A stretch of DNA of 64,000 nucleotides, from NCBI GenBank assembly GCA_958450365.1, contig CAUEEP010000936.1, forward strand, positions 2,312,370 through 2,376,369, given 5' to 3'. The position numbers and the translations under genes were made by a program. Positions 22,821-34,204 of the stretch are shown piece by piece (the stretch's first letter is position 1; each line of letters starts with the position of its first letter). This DNA is from Mesorhabditis belari (lineage: Eukaryota > Nematoda > Chromadorea > Rhabditida > Rhabditidae). The notes under the pieces were generated by a model that saw only the letters and a program-made list of their open reading frames with translations, ran no database searches and was not told the DNA's origin.

Positions 22821-23283
22821 ATATTCTTTAAACCTTGCGTCGAAGTGGGCGTCGGCGAATCGAATTTATCGAAAATCTGAAACATTTTGAATATTTTTCG
22901 TGCCTATTCCCGGATAGCCGATGAATTCAGCTTTCGATTCCGACCCCACACGGGTAGCCTAGCTTCAATAGGTCAAAAGATCTGGAACGTTTTCTGAAAA
23001 TGATCACTTTTTTCGAGAGTCTTACTAGCCTATTGGTATTTTAGTAGACCATTAGGCTAAGAACTTTTATTAGTTCTTTGTCGTTGTTCTTTTGTCGAAT
23101 AATTGTTAACTTTTAGCTTGACTTTGCATAATTGTTTAATTAAATTTTTTCAACATAAACTTACAATGCGGTTGAGTGCTCATCTGTTTTTTTCCAAAAT
23201 CCTTTACAAGTTGGAAATAATCCTTCTTCAAATCTTCGAAACAATCCAAATCCACTGGCAAGCTTAATTCTGACAAAAATCGC

Positions 23284-23550
23284 CAATTTGTGCGGTTGAG
23301 GGAGGACCAATGCGGAGGACCAATGCGTGACCTCCGAAATAATACAACCTTATGCCCGCGTGCTTGCCTAAGGCTGCTGCATGCTCCCAATAAGACATGT
23401 CAGTCTTATTAGAGCTACCCCTTGACGTTATGCCCGAAGGCATTCGGGGCTAGAGAGCATGCAGCAACCTTACGCCCCGTGCTGGCCTAAGGTTGCTGCA
23501 TGCTCTCTAGCCCCGAATGCCTTCGGGCATAACGTCATGGGGTAGCGTGT
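23284..23550. mobile_element. Hairpin element with GCTAGAGAGCATGCAGCAA core
   Basis: Two arms (about 23,409-23,474 and 23,489-23,547) form a hairpin of about 60 bp per arm: CTACCCCTTGACGTTATGCC outside, GGGGCTAGAGAGCATGCAGC inside, with a short GC loop. 23,284-23,352 carries, in inverse, the companion motif CGGAGGTCACGCATTG that also flanks the hairpin at 61,621 and the module at 46,634. No coding capacity, so a non-autonomous element. Confidence 0.75.
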
Positions 23551-23639
23551 ATATCTTAATCATAATGGTAATATATCTTAATCATAATAGTCATTAACTA
23601 GAAAAAGGAAAAGTACTGACTAAGAATTAGATACCTAAA

Positions 23640-23785
23640 GGTTAGATATGTTTGCAGTACTGAAAAACGGAAAAGCTTTGATTACTGTAAAAGCTTTCAG
23701 GCCTGAAAGGCTTACAGTAATCAAGGTTTCAGTACTGAAAGCCTTTCAGGCCTGAAAGCCTTTCTAGTACTGAAACAGTACAGAA
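23640..23785. repeat. Palindromic tandem repeat, CTTTCAGGCCTGAAAG
   Basis: Repeated palindromes (CTTTCAGGCCTGAAAG; TTTCAGTACTGAAA) alternate with TTACAGTAATCAA. The same family occurs at 50,345-50,640 and, with GGTACC centres, at 48,125-48,255. Confidence 0.85.
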
Positions 23786-23794
23786 ACACAAACA

Positions 23795-23945
23795 CAAATC
23801 GATATCATTAAACTTAATATCTGTAATTTTGGTATCTACAGGTATTTTATATTTATTTAATTGATCGTTTCTTTCTGGTGACTTCAAGTAATCGTTAACC
23901 ATTTCTATAATTAAAAGATTTTCTCGCATGCTCGCATGCTGCATT
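23795..23945 (-). pseudogene. AT-rich open frame, possible bacterial fragment
   Basis: The minus strand reads about 48 codons without a stop (RENLLIIEMVNDYLKSPERN, then DQLNKYKIPVDTKITDIKF). Strong TTA/AAA/ATA codon preference resembles the bacterial insert at 59-61 kb. It is flanked by palindromic repeats and by the hairpin core. No protein family recognised, and no TGA codon tests the code. Confidence 0.3.
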
Positions 23946-23975
23946 TTAGCTGCATGCTCGCTAGTCAGTCTTATT

Positions 23976-24036
23976 AGGAGCTACCCCTTTGAAGTTATGC
24001 CCGAAGGCATTCGGGGCTAGAGAGCATGCAGCAAAG
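23976..24036 (+). repeat. Half hairpin element
   Basis: One arm only (GCTACCCCTTTGAAGTTATG ... GCTAGAGAGCATGCAGCAA), matching the arm at 23,409-23,474. Confidence 0.7.
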
Positions 24037-24039
24037 GCA

Positions 24040-24605
24040 TGCCATAAATTCCAGCGATCCTAAACACTGCTTTTCTTATATTGGAGCTAAAACGAAAGAC
24101 CCGACTTCTTTACCCAATAACTTTGTAAATCCTGAAACCCCTTCTCAAAGTATTACAGAACCTCAAGATATCGCCGAATCTTTTGCCAATTTTTGATGAC
24201 CAAATTCTCCCTCGTTTCCGGTCAAAATCATCCCCTACAACAAAATTTTCTTATCTATCCTATTGATATTGAAAAAGCCTCCTCTAAACTTCAGCCTAAG
24301 GAGTCTAGTAGTCCTGATGGCATTTTCCCATTTTTGTTAAAGGACTATCAAGGTTTCTCTGTGCGCCACTGTGAAAACTCTTTTACAAAATTTTAATGCT
24401 TGGGGTGGTCCCCTGTTAGTGGAAGGAGTCTTTGGCCATTCCTATACGTAAAACATTCCCGAGAAATCAATTCAGCAAACTACTGACCCATTAGCCTAAC
24501 GCCCCCATTTCCAAACTTTTTGAAATTATACTAAATGATAAAATTGTTTGTCACTTCAATCAACACTCTTTTTTCACCCTCTCAATTCGATTTTGAGCGA
24601 AAAGG
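24040..24605 (+). pseudogene. Decayed LINE reverse-transcriptase fragment
   Basis: In shifting frames the plus strand reads DPKHCFSYIGAKTKD, ITEPQDIAESFANF, IDIEKASSKLQPKESSSPDGI with PFLLKDY, then PISLT, PISKLFEIILNDKIVCHFNQ and LSQFDFE. This is the order found at the start of non-LTR retrotransposon RT domains (S.SPDGI...LLK, NYRPISLT, SK.FE.I). At least three frameshifts and a stop are visible. The endonuclease and the catalytic YADD region are absent, so it is dead. The clade (RTE/CR1-like) was not determined. Confidence 0.75.
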
Positions 24606-24667
24606 GAAAATTCGAGGCTGGCTAAGTTAGGGAAAAGTAAAAAAAGTGCTAACTTCTATCAATGATC

Positions 24668-26095
24668 GTTAAAAAATAACCTCTTTTTGAGAAAGTGATT
24701 GAAATCTCGTCACCCGTTGAAGCAAGCCTATCGATGTGGGATCGGAATCGAAAGCTCGAATCAAGGGCTATTCGAAAAGTCCGGTGAAAAGGTTCCCAAG
24801 TCTTGCAGTTTTCGTTAAAATAGGCAACGCCGTCGCCCACTCCGACGTAGAGAACGCATCGAAAGTGTCATTTTGACTGACTGCCCAACTTCGGCCTAAG
24901 GAAACTTTTTTTCCATAAAGCCGATTTTTGGGTTTTTGGGCTCAAAAGATGCGCAATGACAGCCTCTTGCAAGTTTCGAAGAGAGATTGCCAAAAAGTTG
25001 AAAAACAAAAAAGTTATCCAATTTCTCCTGAAAAGTTTGACGGTTTTTCCGATTCTCTGCGTGGCAGCCCCATTCTGCGTTCTAAACATGTGTTTTTTAG
25101 GGAAAAACGCGATCTGGCACCCGGTGCAAACATATCCCCCACGTTTCGGACTTTATTTGGCTGAAAAAAAAAAAAAAAGACCTGCACCGAACTACAAAGT
25201 AGTGGAAGTGGTGGATAGGCTTGTTGAAAAAATACGAAAAAAATAATAAAATCCTGTGCCCCCCACCCCTCCGGAACTTCCCCCAACCACATCGTAGCCC
25301 ACCCACCCCGGGCCGCTGCAGCTTGCGCTTGCAGCGGCCTGACGCTGCCCAGAAGCGGCGGATCCGCGTGTTGAAAAGGAATGTGCCGAGATTTCCAGCG
25401 CCTTCGGCGCTAGTCGAAGGCCCAAAATCCAAGGCTTTCAAACCAAAACAAAAAGTATCAGCTGGTATCGATTGGTTCGCCGCATGAATGTTGTGTTTCG
25501 ATTGTTGGATCACCTGCAGAGGAAAAAGAAAAGAAAAGGAAACGTAAAATTGATTCGAGAGAAAGAAAAAAGGTGAAAAATTGATTTTCTGAAAACTTGG
25601 GTAATTAAACCGAAAAAGTTGCTGTGAATCTCCAAATAGGTATTTGCGCCGGGTGCCAGATCGCGTTTTTCCCTAAAAAACACATGTTTAGAACGCAGAA
25701 TGGGGCTGCCACGCAGAGAATCGGAAAAACCGTCAAACTTTTCAGGAGAAATTGGATAACTTTTTTGTTTTTCAACTTTTTGGCAATCTCTCTTCGAAAC
25801 TTGCAAGAGGCTGTCATTGCGCATCTTTTGAGCCCAAAACCCAAAAATCGGCTTTATGGAAAAAAAGTTTCCCTAGGCCAAAGTTGGGCAGTCAGTCAAA
25901 ATGACACTTTCGACGCGTTCTCGACGTCGGAGTGGGCGTCGGCGTCGCCCATTTTAACGAAAATTCTAAAACTTCAGAACCTTTTCACCGGACCTTTCGA
26001 ATAGCCCTTGATTCGAGCTTTCGATTCCGACCCCACATCGATAGGCTTGCTTCAACGGGTGACGAGATTTCAATGATTTTGTCAAAAAGAAGTTA
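24668..26095. mobile_element. 1.4-kb foldback with ~450-bp arms
   Basis: The left arm (about 24,668-25,130) and right arm (about 25,645-26,095) are inverse copies, containing motifs such as GACTGACTGCCCAACTT and GAGCTTTCGATTCCGACCCC. The roughly 500-bp centre is GC-richer and has no identifiable gene. Both arms end inward in a PSE-like block (TAGGGAAAAACGCGATCTGG), but only the right side has an SL leader beyond it. Part of the arm is related to 22,830-22,990 and 46,085-46,240. Confidence 0.85.
25593..25699 (-). pseudogene. SL RNA remnant on minus strand
   Basis: The PSE-like block (25,653-25,699, with CTGGCAC at its inner end) is followed 41 bp later by GGTTTAATTACCCAAGTTT at 25,611-25,593. 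The RNA then reads TTCAGAAAATC, without donor or Sm site. It sits at the inner edge of the foldback arm. Confidence 0.7.
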
Positions 26096-26642
26096 CGAAA
26101 AAGAAGAAGCCAAACCCTTTCTTCTTCTGGGTTAGGCCAGGTCAAAAAGTAACAAGTTGGAAATGATGCAGGGTTCATAGAGCATTGTTTTGAGATTCTA
26201 ATTTCCAAACGATTTTTTCATGAATACCCTTGGCCACAACCCTATCCAAGCCGGAAGAGGATGGGATACTGCAGGCAATATGGACTATGAGTGGTTTATT
26301 AGCAAGGAAACCATTACCCTATGAACCATAATCATTTGTAAATCTGCAACCGATAACCCATTTGATCCTCCGCATTGGCATCGATTTCGATTCGATGACA
26401 ATCATCACGATTTCCACCTTTTCCGAATCGCGCTTTGTAGACACATAAAGCAATTTGTTTGATCTTTTTTGCAAAAGAATTTTGTCACTAGTTTGTTCTT
26501 GGAACGCCCATGATACTAGAGAACTAGAGAGCGAAAAGAAATGCGGAAAAAGGTCAAAGAAGTGTCGAACTTACTATTGTAATTGGATCATATAATACTC
26601 CTTCACTGATTCGAATTTCTTAAAAGCTGAAAAATTGCATTG
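26096..26642. other. Unassigned, possible exon traces
   Basis: 26,233-26,320 plus reads HNPIQAGRGWDTAGNMDYEW followed by a stop. 26,341-26,450 is open on both strands. None matches a family I know and no splice model closes. Confidence 0.25.
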
Positions 26643-27464
26643 ATGCGAACAGCTCAAGTCTCGCACATCCATAGGCTGAACTCTCGAATACGGCTGCGAT
26701 GTAGTCTTTCCATTTCTGAAATTCACATAAAATTTTCATAAGTTTTATTCTTCCCAACTCAGATTCGAAGCAAATTCAATACTTACAGTACTGGACAATG
26801 AAATATCATATTTGAAAAACGATTGTCACTTTCGCGCATCTGTAACTCCCTTGTCTTTGAGTTCAAAACTCTTAGTGTTATACATTTTCTGAAAGCTCTT
26901 TCAAGGGCTACACAATGGTAATATTAATATTTAGAAATACGGTAAAAGAGTTGCAGAAGCGCAAAAGTGACGATCGCTTTCCAATATGATATTTCATTGT
27001 CCAGTAGTGAACTCAGAGCCTGAGCTTGAACCATAGTTAATCATTTCTCAAGAAATGAGAATGCAGACACAATTAGCTCTTGTTTTTGTATTTACCACTC
27101 ATTATCATCATTTATCATTGTTTTCAAACGTATACCGCAAGATTGAGCTTCATAAAACGTAAAATCTCTTTGAAAATCCGACTTTTGGCTTTCTGAACGT
27201 ACTTTATGCCAGAGAACGAAAACGCACCCTTTCTGGCATAGAGACGAGGTCTCAAGAAAGGGCGCGTTTCCATTCTTGAGCTTGAAGTGCCTCATAAAGT
27301 CAAACTTCCGGCATTTTTGGGTGAACGATTTCAAAGTCTTACATGATTTCTAAAACCGAACATCTGCTTGCCAACAATCAACATCTTAATCCCCGAAAAT
27401 TACTCACTTTTCCCAAAAATCTATCGACAATCAATTGCACCTCGGTGATCAAAACCGGTTCCAT
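26643..27464 (-). pseudogene. dok: Truncated 5' copy of the DOK-like gene
   Basis: Minus-strand exon 1 (27,408-27,464) encodes MEPVLITEVQLIVDRFLGK, differing from the parent by one Leu to Ile change, with its donor kept. Exon 2 starts at 26,715 after TTTCAG and stops matching after about 72 bp (26,643). No later exons follow. The promoter region is duplicated too, so transcription is possible, but no PH domain could be completed. Confidence 0.85.
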
Positions 27465-29154
27465 GCGTGGGCTCTGAATGAGAAAATCGGCGCCAAATCG
27501 GCAAAAACAAAACCACATTTGGGAAATGAACAAAAATATGAATCCTATAACAAAATGGAGTAAAAACCACGATCAACCGAATAAAAATCGGCCATCAAAT
27601 GGTGAAAAATCTCCTTTTCCTCGCGGCACGTGATGAATCAGAATGGATTGATGGGGTAATAGAATAAAAATAAACGCAAAACTATAAAAAATTCAGTTTT
27701 TCCAAGCATTTTTCCGGTATTTTCTGTGGAAAAATCCGGAGAAAGAGTCCAAAAATCTGCTGATAACGCGGCGCCAAACATGCACCGGGTTTTCTCCCTA
27801 CTTTTCCTTCCCCTGCCAGTCATCCACTGAAAATCCAATAAATTTTGAACATAAATTTTGGCTGGACTTTGGATTTTCGATGAAAATTTGAGGAATTTGT
27901 GAATTTTTGATCGGGAAATTTTATTAAATTAACTGAATACTTTTAAATTTGTCGGAAAGGGTTAAAGTATTTCAGCAAAGCTGAAAATACTGTAAAACTC
28001 GAGCCGTTTGTGTCAATGGAGTGACTGTGTTGAAATTCTCCCAAAAATTTCAATTAGCTGCTGGCTTGTTGCCTGAATACTTTTATCAAGTCAAAAAACT
28101 AAACTTATAATATTTATAACTAAAGAGTTGATCGTAAACTAAAGTGTAAGCAAGGTAAAAAAGTTAGTAAAGTGAAAAGAATATGGAAATCTAGCTTTAA
28201 AAGAAGCAAAATTTGAGTGAATACTTTTTAAAGTATAAAATGAGTAATCAAGTTGTTCAATCAAATCTAACTGTAAGCCAAATTCAAGACTGAACTGAAA
28301 AGAGTATGGAAAATACCGCTTTAAAAAGATAGGCTTCGGTTTTGCGTTTAAAATAAATTTCGAGTATTAGCACTTATCGAAAAATAAACGTTTTCAGTCG
28401 TTTTCCAAAAAACCAATACATAGACGCGACAAATTCTTGTATTCCGTGCACAAAGAATTGTTTGGGAAAAATTGATCACCAATTTGCACAGAAAACAATA
28501 TGGACCTGTTTGTGAACAGGTATAGAGAAGTTCCCTCATTTTGTTTTGACAAAGAGTTCACTTTTTTGAGAAAGATAATAGGAAAATGTTTTCAAACAAG
28601 AACAAGGTGCCAATCAAGGAAACAGGCAAAAGGCAATTAAAACGCAGTCAAAATTTCCATTTTTTTTTGGTAAAACTTGAATTTTCATACGATTTAAAAC
28701 AAATTCTAGTAGTAAACTTGTTATTTTTAAAAAATTATGAGCATTGATCATCCAAACCTTTGAGAACAAGAAATTAACAAAAATAAAAAGAAATTTCAGC
28801 AATTCCTCAAGTGAATTTCGCTCTTTATGCGTTTATCTTGTTAAAATTCATCATTTTTCAATCTAATTTGTTAAAAACAAAATATCTAAGATCGGGATCT
28901 TTTTTGCAAGAAAAGTGATCAATCGAATGCCTGGCACAAAAGAAAAAATGATCTTGGAAAAAATCCATATTGAAATCACTTATTTTTCATTTCTCGTCAG
29001 AAAGATGAGTCATTTCCATAAACTTTCGGCAATCAAAAATGATCTCATTTTGCGATAAACGGTCAAGATCTTCGGAGATGAAATGGAATTTGCAATCGTT
29101 TGTTTTACAACGGCTTAGGGGGATTGTATTATTTTGAATTGCCTTGATTTCTAA
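26643..29154 (-). repeat. Inverted duplication, copy B
   Basis: Inverse copy of 7,496-10,014 with scattered substitutions and small indels, including the MITE at 26,785-27,010. It ends abruptly at 26,643 (inside DOK exon 2) and at 29,154, where AT-rich DNA unrelated to the 7.4-kb flank begins. Confidence 0.9.
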
Positions 29155-29575
29155 AGTAATAAAAAGAACTCCATATAAGAATAAATGTTTTTTGGTACTT
29201 AAAAGATGTACTATAATAATAAACTTCTTTAAATTTGAAAACGATTTAAATTTAAGAACTATGTTTTAAATCGTAAACTTCATAATGATTAAAAATAATT
29301 ATCGATTAAAACCATAACATATCAAATTAAAGATTAAAAATGAAAAGAATAAGAAAACGCAATTTTTCCAAACTTGAAAAGAAAATGATGATGATATGAA
29401 AAAATTTTAATCTGTTTTATATAAAGATTGATAATGTAAATTTGCAAAATTTTATTTTTCTAAAATTTTTCTAAAAAATTTCACTCTCCTTAGATCTTAT
29501 CTTAATTTTTCTATAAGGTTCAATGCTAAAAGCTTCAATACTAAATCCTTCAATTGTTATTCTGGATTTTTGATA
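29155..29575. other. Very AT-rich spacer
   Basis: No coding frame or clear repeat. Contains diffuse AATTTAAA/TTTAAATC motifs. Confidence 0.5.
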
Positions 29576-29579
29576 TATT

Positions 29580-30410
29580 CCCTGCTTTTAGTCTTCTACA
29601 CCATTTGGTGTTGTAGAGATCTTTTTGAGGTTTCTTTCACTTCTTCACCAAAATTTCCAAAAACGCTTTTTAAATGGCCGAGCCGAAGCATTCACCGAAT
29701 CGCTGAAGCTCTTAGACACATATTAGAGATATTAGAGAAATTACTAGACCAAATGGTGTAGAAGAGATCTTTGCTGAAAGTTTTCTCGTCTTCTACACCA
29801 TTTGGTGTAGTAGTGATCTTTTCGAGGTTTCTTTCACTCTTAACCAAAAGAAGAAAACTTCGAAATTCGATTTCTCTTAGAATAACATAGAGAAATGCCT
29901 TACCTACTTTTAAAGCTATTCAACGTTATAGGAACTTATAGCAACTTTATCTTGTTTGGTGAAGAAGAGATCTGCTCAAGATTTTCGTCTTCTACACCAT
30001 TTGGTGTAGTGGAGATCTTTCGAGGTTTCTTTCTCTTCTTCACCAAAAAGCAGAAAACTTCGGAAATTCGATTTCGATGAGATATCAGGATGTCTTTCCA
30101 CCGAAAGCCAGAAGCCTTTACCGAAATGCGACTGTGTCTGAGAGCTCTAGCGATTCGTTGAATGCTTCGGCTTTCGGCCACTTAAAAAGCGTTTGGAAAT
30201 TTTGGTGAAGTAGGAAAAGAACAAAAAAAGATCTTACTACACACAAATGGTGTAGAGAGATCCTTGCTGAAAGTTTCTCGACTTCTACACCATTTGGTAG
30301 TAGAGATCTTTTTCGAGGTTTCTTTCACTTCTTCACCAAAAGCAGAAAACTTCGGAAATTCGATTTCTCTTAGAATAACATAGAATGCCTTACACATGAT
30401 ATGAATGATA
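29580..30410 (+). repeat. ~200-bp degenerate tandem repeat with TTCTACACCATTTGGTGTAG
   Basis: Four diverged units (near 29,590, 29,790, 29,988 and 30,283) share the imperfect palindrome CTACACCA-TT-TGGTGTAG, then GAGATCTTTTTCGAGGTTTC, TTCTTCACCAAAA and a conserved AACTTCGGAAATTCGATTTC. Confidence 0.85.
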
Positions 30411-31720
30411 TGATTCAACAAACGATCAGGGGGCATTTTATATCTCACTTCCATGTAAATTTCTGAAATTTAAAACAAATCTTATAGTTTTGTTGAACGT
30501 TCTCTGTTGACACATTCATTTATGAAATTCTTTATATGTATAAAAATATGAAACTTGACTTTCTACACTTTAATATAAATACATGAAGAAAATCTCGGTT
30601 AAAGTTAGATCGAGGAACTCGGTAGCGAAGAGCTCGGCACCGAACTCTTCATTCTTCTTCCTTCCTCCATACCTCAACTTCTAATTGACCGATCAATTTG
30701 TGGTTGTATTTAAATGTTTCTTATAAAATTTTGCATCCGAAATTCACAATCTCCTTAGTAACTTTAAAATCAAAACATAAAAAAATTCTGGTCAAAGTTG
30801 GACTAAATTTCTGCAAGCAGGAATCTAGGTTTACCGTCCGGATATGGTAAAGCCTAAGCAAACTCTAGATTTTAAGTGCAAATTCAGATTCTAAATAAAA
30901 TTTGGATCCAGAAAAGGTACTTTATAAGATATTGAGTCAGGCTTCTTGAATTCTACGCTAAATGCAAATATAGTGGAGAGATCAGCTATAGGAGACCGAC
31001 TTACTACAAGACTTTCCGACTTAGAGACAAGTGAAAATAGAGAAGTATGATAAAAACACTTTTCTAAGTTCAATTTTTGATGGAGAATCCGAATTTGCCC
31101 TTAAAATTAGGGCTTTCCAAAAAAAAGTACCACTTTTCATTAAATCTCATAAATTTTATAGGGTGATTCAATGAAATAGTCTATAACTCATGATCTAAGA
31201 GTCGAATCAAATAGCGGCTGCGTTCATTAGAATCTACACAAAATTTAACTTTTAGAAATGTTCTATCTGTTTATAGACTTACCAATGAAGACCTAGATAA
31301 AATTAGGGTCAAGAGTCGGGTAGGTCTACACCCCCTCGACACTTGTCTAGGGGGTAGGCAGATTTTATAGGGTTATCCTCTCTTTTTCCGCCATATCTTC
31401 ACTTCCAGTTAACCGATCAACTTGTGGTTGTTCTTAAAATGTTCCTTATAAAATTTCCTACTAGAAATTTACAATCTCCTTAGTAACTTTAGGATAAAAA
31501 CATAAAGAAAATCTCGGTCAAAGTTGGACTAAATTCCTGCAAGCAAGGAATCTAGGTTTACCGTCAGGATATGGTAAAAGCCTAAGCAAACTCTAGGTTT
31601 TAAGTGCAAATTCGGATTCTACATAAGATTTGGACCTAGAAAAAGTACTTTATAAGATATTGAGTAAAGGTTTTCTTGAATTCTAAGGGTAAATGCAAAT
31701 ATAGTGCCTAAGGATTCAGT
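30411..31720. repeat. Interspersed repeats, no gene
   Basis: A direct pair (30,770-30,980 and 31,490-31,680) shares CAAAGTTGGACTAAATT, GGAATCTAGGTTTACCGTC and TATGGTAAA. 31,080-31,260 holds a family (AGAATCCGAATTTGCCC, GGTGATTCAATGAAAT) recurring near 35,755, 47,397, 51,660 and 63,240-63,440. Frames here lack motifs. Confidence 0.7.
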
Positions 31721-31724
31721 GAAA

Positions 31725-32095
31725 AATGTTACCCCTAAACAATCGGTATCCAATCGGTTGTTTAGAATACGATTGTTTGGGCTAACATTTGTTTGGGGTA
31801 ATATTTTTACCTTGGGTACCCAAGACTCTGGGGTCACCCAAGACTTACTATTAAGGAAATCCTTAAGTATTCACAGAAAAATGTTAACCCCAACAATGTT
31901 ACCCCAAACAATCGGTATTCTAAACAACCGATTGAATACCGATTGTTTGGGGTAACATTTTGTTTGGGGTAATATGTTTACCTTGGGTAGGCAAGACCAC
32001 CTTGGGTACCCCAAGACTTGACTATTAAAGAAATCCTTAAGTATTCGCGTGAAAATGTTAACCCCAACAATGTTACCCCAAACAATAGCAGAGCG
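31725..32095. repeat. Hairpin array on ACCGATTGTTTGGGGTAACA
   Basis: Inverse pairs of TGTTACCCCAAACAATCGGT occur at about 31,725-31,805 and 31,885-31,975. A third arm near 32,067 (GTTACCCCAAACAAT) has its partner missing. Confidence 0.85.
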
Positions 32096-32369
32096 ATTGC
32101 GCGATTTTGTTGTAAAAATGGAAAAAATTCGAACAAAAATCGCGCGCTTGCTCATGGGGCAATTTCTAACAATCTAGCCGCTTTTATTAAGAATTGCCTA
32201 CTGAACAGCTTCTTAATAATTTAGCTGTTTTTCTAAAAAAATTGTCAACCGCGCAATAGGAAGTTTATAAATAGAAAGTTTGAATGCTATTTGTTAGTCG
32301 ACTATGCCTACAAAGAGCGACTGCGCGATTTTTGTTGGAAAAATAGAAAAATTCGAACAAAAATCGCGC

Positions 32370-32640
32370 GCTTACCACAAAGTTTGCAGTATCACAAAGT
32401 TTGCAGTACCACAAAGTTTGCAGGTACCACAAAGTTTGCAGTACCACAAAGTTTTGTAGTATCACAAAAGTTGCAGTACTGCAAACTTAAAAGTTGTAGT
32501 ACTACAAAGTTTGCAGTACTACAAAAGCTGTAGTACCACAAAGTTTACAGTACCACAAAGTTTGCAGTACCACAAAGTTTGCAGTACACAAAATTCGCAG
32601 TACTACAAACTTTGTAGTACTTTGTAAGTACAAACATTTA
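32370..32640. repeat. 17-bp satellite, TACCACAAAGTTTGCAG
   Basis: About 13 degenerate units, one of which (near 32,600) is inverted (TACTACAAACTTTGTAGTA). Frames over it are repeat translations. Confidence 0.9.
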
Positions 32641-32699
32641 AAAGGTCTATAACTCAAGATCTGAGAGTTCAATCGACTTCTGCTTACTATCATTGGAAT

Positions 32700-33303
32700 T
32701 TACCAGATTTCAACTCTCGAAATGTAGCCCTTTCAAATCCTGAATATTTCAACAATCTGCTCAAGAGCTCCTTCGCAATTGCACGCAACTTTCCTTTCGA
32801 GAATCAATTGCTCCTTATTTTGATTCTTTTTTAAAAATGGACTTCCTAGAAAAGATTTCAATAAATTTGTCTTTTGAGGATCTCCTTGAAATTTGTCATT
32901 TTATTCAAAATCGCTGGACTCCTCGCGCAAATACGTCTTCTTTTCACCTCCTTGCCCGAGTTTTGGGCCCAATTGTTGAACTCAATAGCTTCACTAAACT
33001 CTTAACAGAATTTGACGACAAGACGAAATTTCGTGAAATTCCCCGATATTCAAAAGAAAGCGTCTCATTTAAAAGCTGTTTGGATACTCTGACTCTTCAT
33101 TGCGAATGGCTATCTTTGAACAAAAACTTTTGAAAACTAAAACTGTTTATATATTTGCTCTAAATGGATCTCATGGAAGCTATCACTTGAATTTTACTGT
33201 TTATTCTGGAGATAATTTCGACGACAACCAACATAAGGAACACTGTAAAAGCTGTGGGATTAAACTAAAAAACAGGATCCTTGTTTTTTCTGAATTCCCT
33301 TAG
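32700..33303 (+). pseudogene. F-box-like family fragment
   Basis: A frame starting at ATG 32,837 reads LSFEDLLEICHFIQNRW, resembling EIMKFMENRWILRS of the loci at 48,529 and 36,010. It continues 98 codons. A shifted frame to about 33,300 gives VYIFALNGSHGSYHLNFTVY, resembling the C-terminal FQFRVTISPNNGNYTL of the 48.5-kb locus. The frameshift near 33,130 and the lack of an N-terminal F-box indicate a pseudogene of the same family. Confidence 0.45.
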
Positions 33304-33639
33304 ATTTAATGAGTTTATTGTGGAAACATTTATCTATTTCAGTTGTTTATTTCAACAATTATGTGACTTGCATAAATACTACAACTCTTACAAAAAGTGT
33401 ATTAGGTTAGTGCATAAGTCTTTAGAGTTCTTTTCAAACTTTTTTTTCCATAGAAAAGAATTTTTTACGAAATTTGTTGCGTTCTAAACTATTAAAAAGG
33501 CCTATCATTTCTCTACAAAATGGCATTTGAGAGAAAGCTCGAAGCTCGCCTCAACTTAGTAAAATTCTCAATTGCTGTTTTAAAGAAAATAGTTGGATGA
33601 ATCGTTTTCAAATTTTACAGACTTATTTAACCAAATGAG

Positions 33640-34195
33640 CTCTATTTTTTACTTTGTACGCGAAAATAGTTTTATTTTATTGAATTTCTAAGACTATTTT
33701 CGCCCGCGAAGATAGTCTTATTTTAATGAATTTCTAGGACTATTTTCGCGCCAGAAAACAGTTTTATTTCATTGAATTTCGAAGATCATTTTTGTGCGCG
33801 AAAATAGTCTTATTTTATTCAATTTCTAAGACTAATTTCGCGCGCGAAACTAATCTCATTTTATTGTATCTCTAAGACAAATTTCGCGCGCCAAATTTGT
33901 CTTAGAGATACAATAAAATGCGACTCACGTAGAAACAAAGGTTCTAAGACTAATTTCGCCCGCGAAACTAGTCTCATTTTATTGTATCTCTAAGACAAAT
34001 TTCGCGCGCGAAAATAGTCTCATTTTATTGAATTTCTAAGACTATTTTCGCTCGCGAAGATAGTCTTAGAAATTCATCAAAATAAGACTATTTTCGGGCG
34101 AAAATAGCCTGAATATATTCAATTTCTAAGACTAATTTCGCGTGCGAAAATAGTCTTATTTTATTGAATTTCTAATACTATTTTCGGGCGCGGCG
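33640..34195. repeat. ~57-bp satellite with TTTTCGCGCGCGAAAA palindromes
   Basis: Units combine ATTTCTAAGACTA, a CG-rich palindrome (TTTCGCGCGCGAAA and variants) and TAGTCTTATTTTATTG. Each unit is self-complementary. At 33,880-33,915 and 34,045-34,085 adjacent units are inverted. Confidence 0.9.
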
Positions 34196-34204
34196 GGCGG
34201 GCAT

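Larger units (their letters stand above)
21586..23283 (+). repeat. Segmental duplication, block I
   Basis: Unit order: a unique-looking 400-bp lead (21,608-22,000), a GATTTTT periodic array, an AGCTT array, a GCTCGAAAATTAGTTTTTG flank, a PSE-like block and a 3' segment. Parts recur almost identically at 38,063-39,108 (first two thirds), 45,188-46,565 (last two thirds), 52,310-52,560 (lead) and 63,528-63,625 (flank). Confidence 0.9.

Noticed and set aside
24928..25844. Paired frames with the same protein on opposite strands
   Set aside because: They are the two arms of a foldback. The shared translation comes from inverted identity, not from two genes.
32370..32640. CRISPR-like array
   Set aside because: The 17-bp units are contiguous without unique spacers, degenerate, and in a eukaryotic context.
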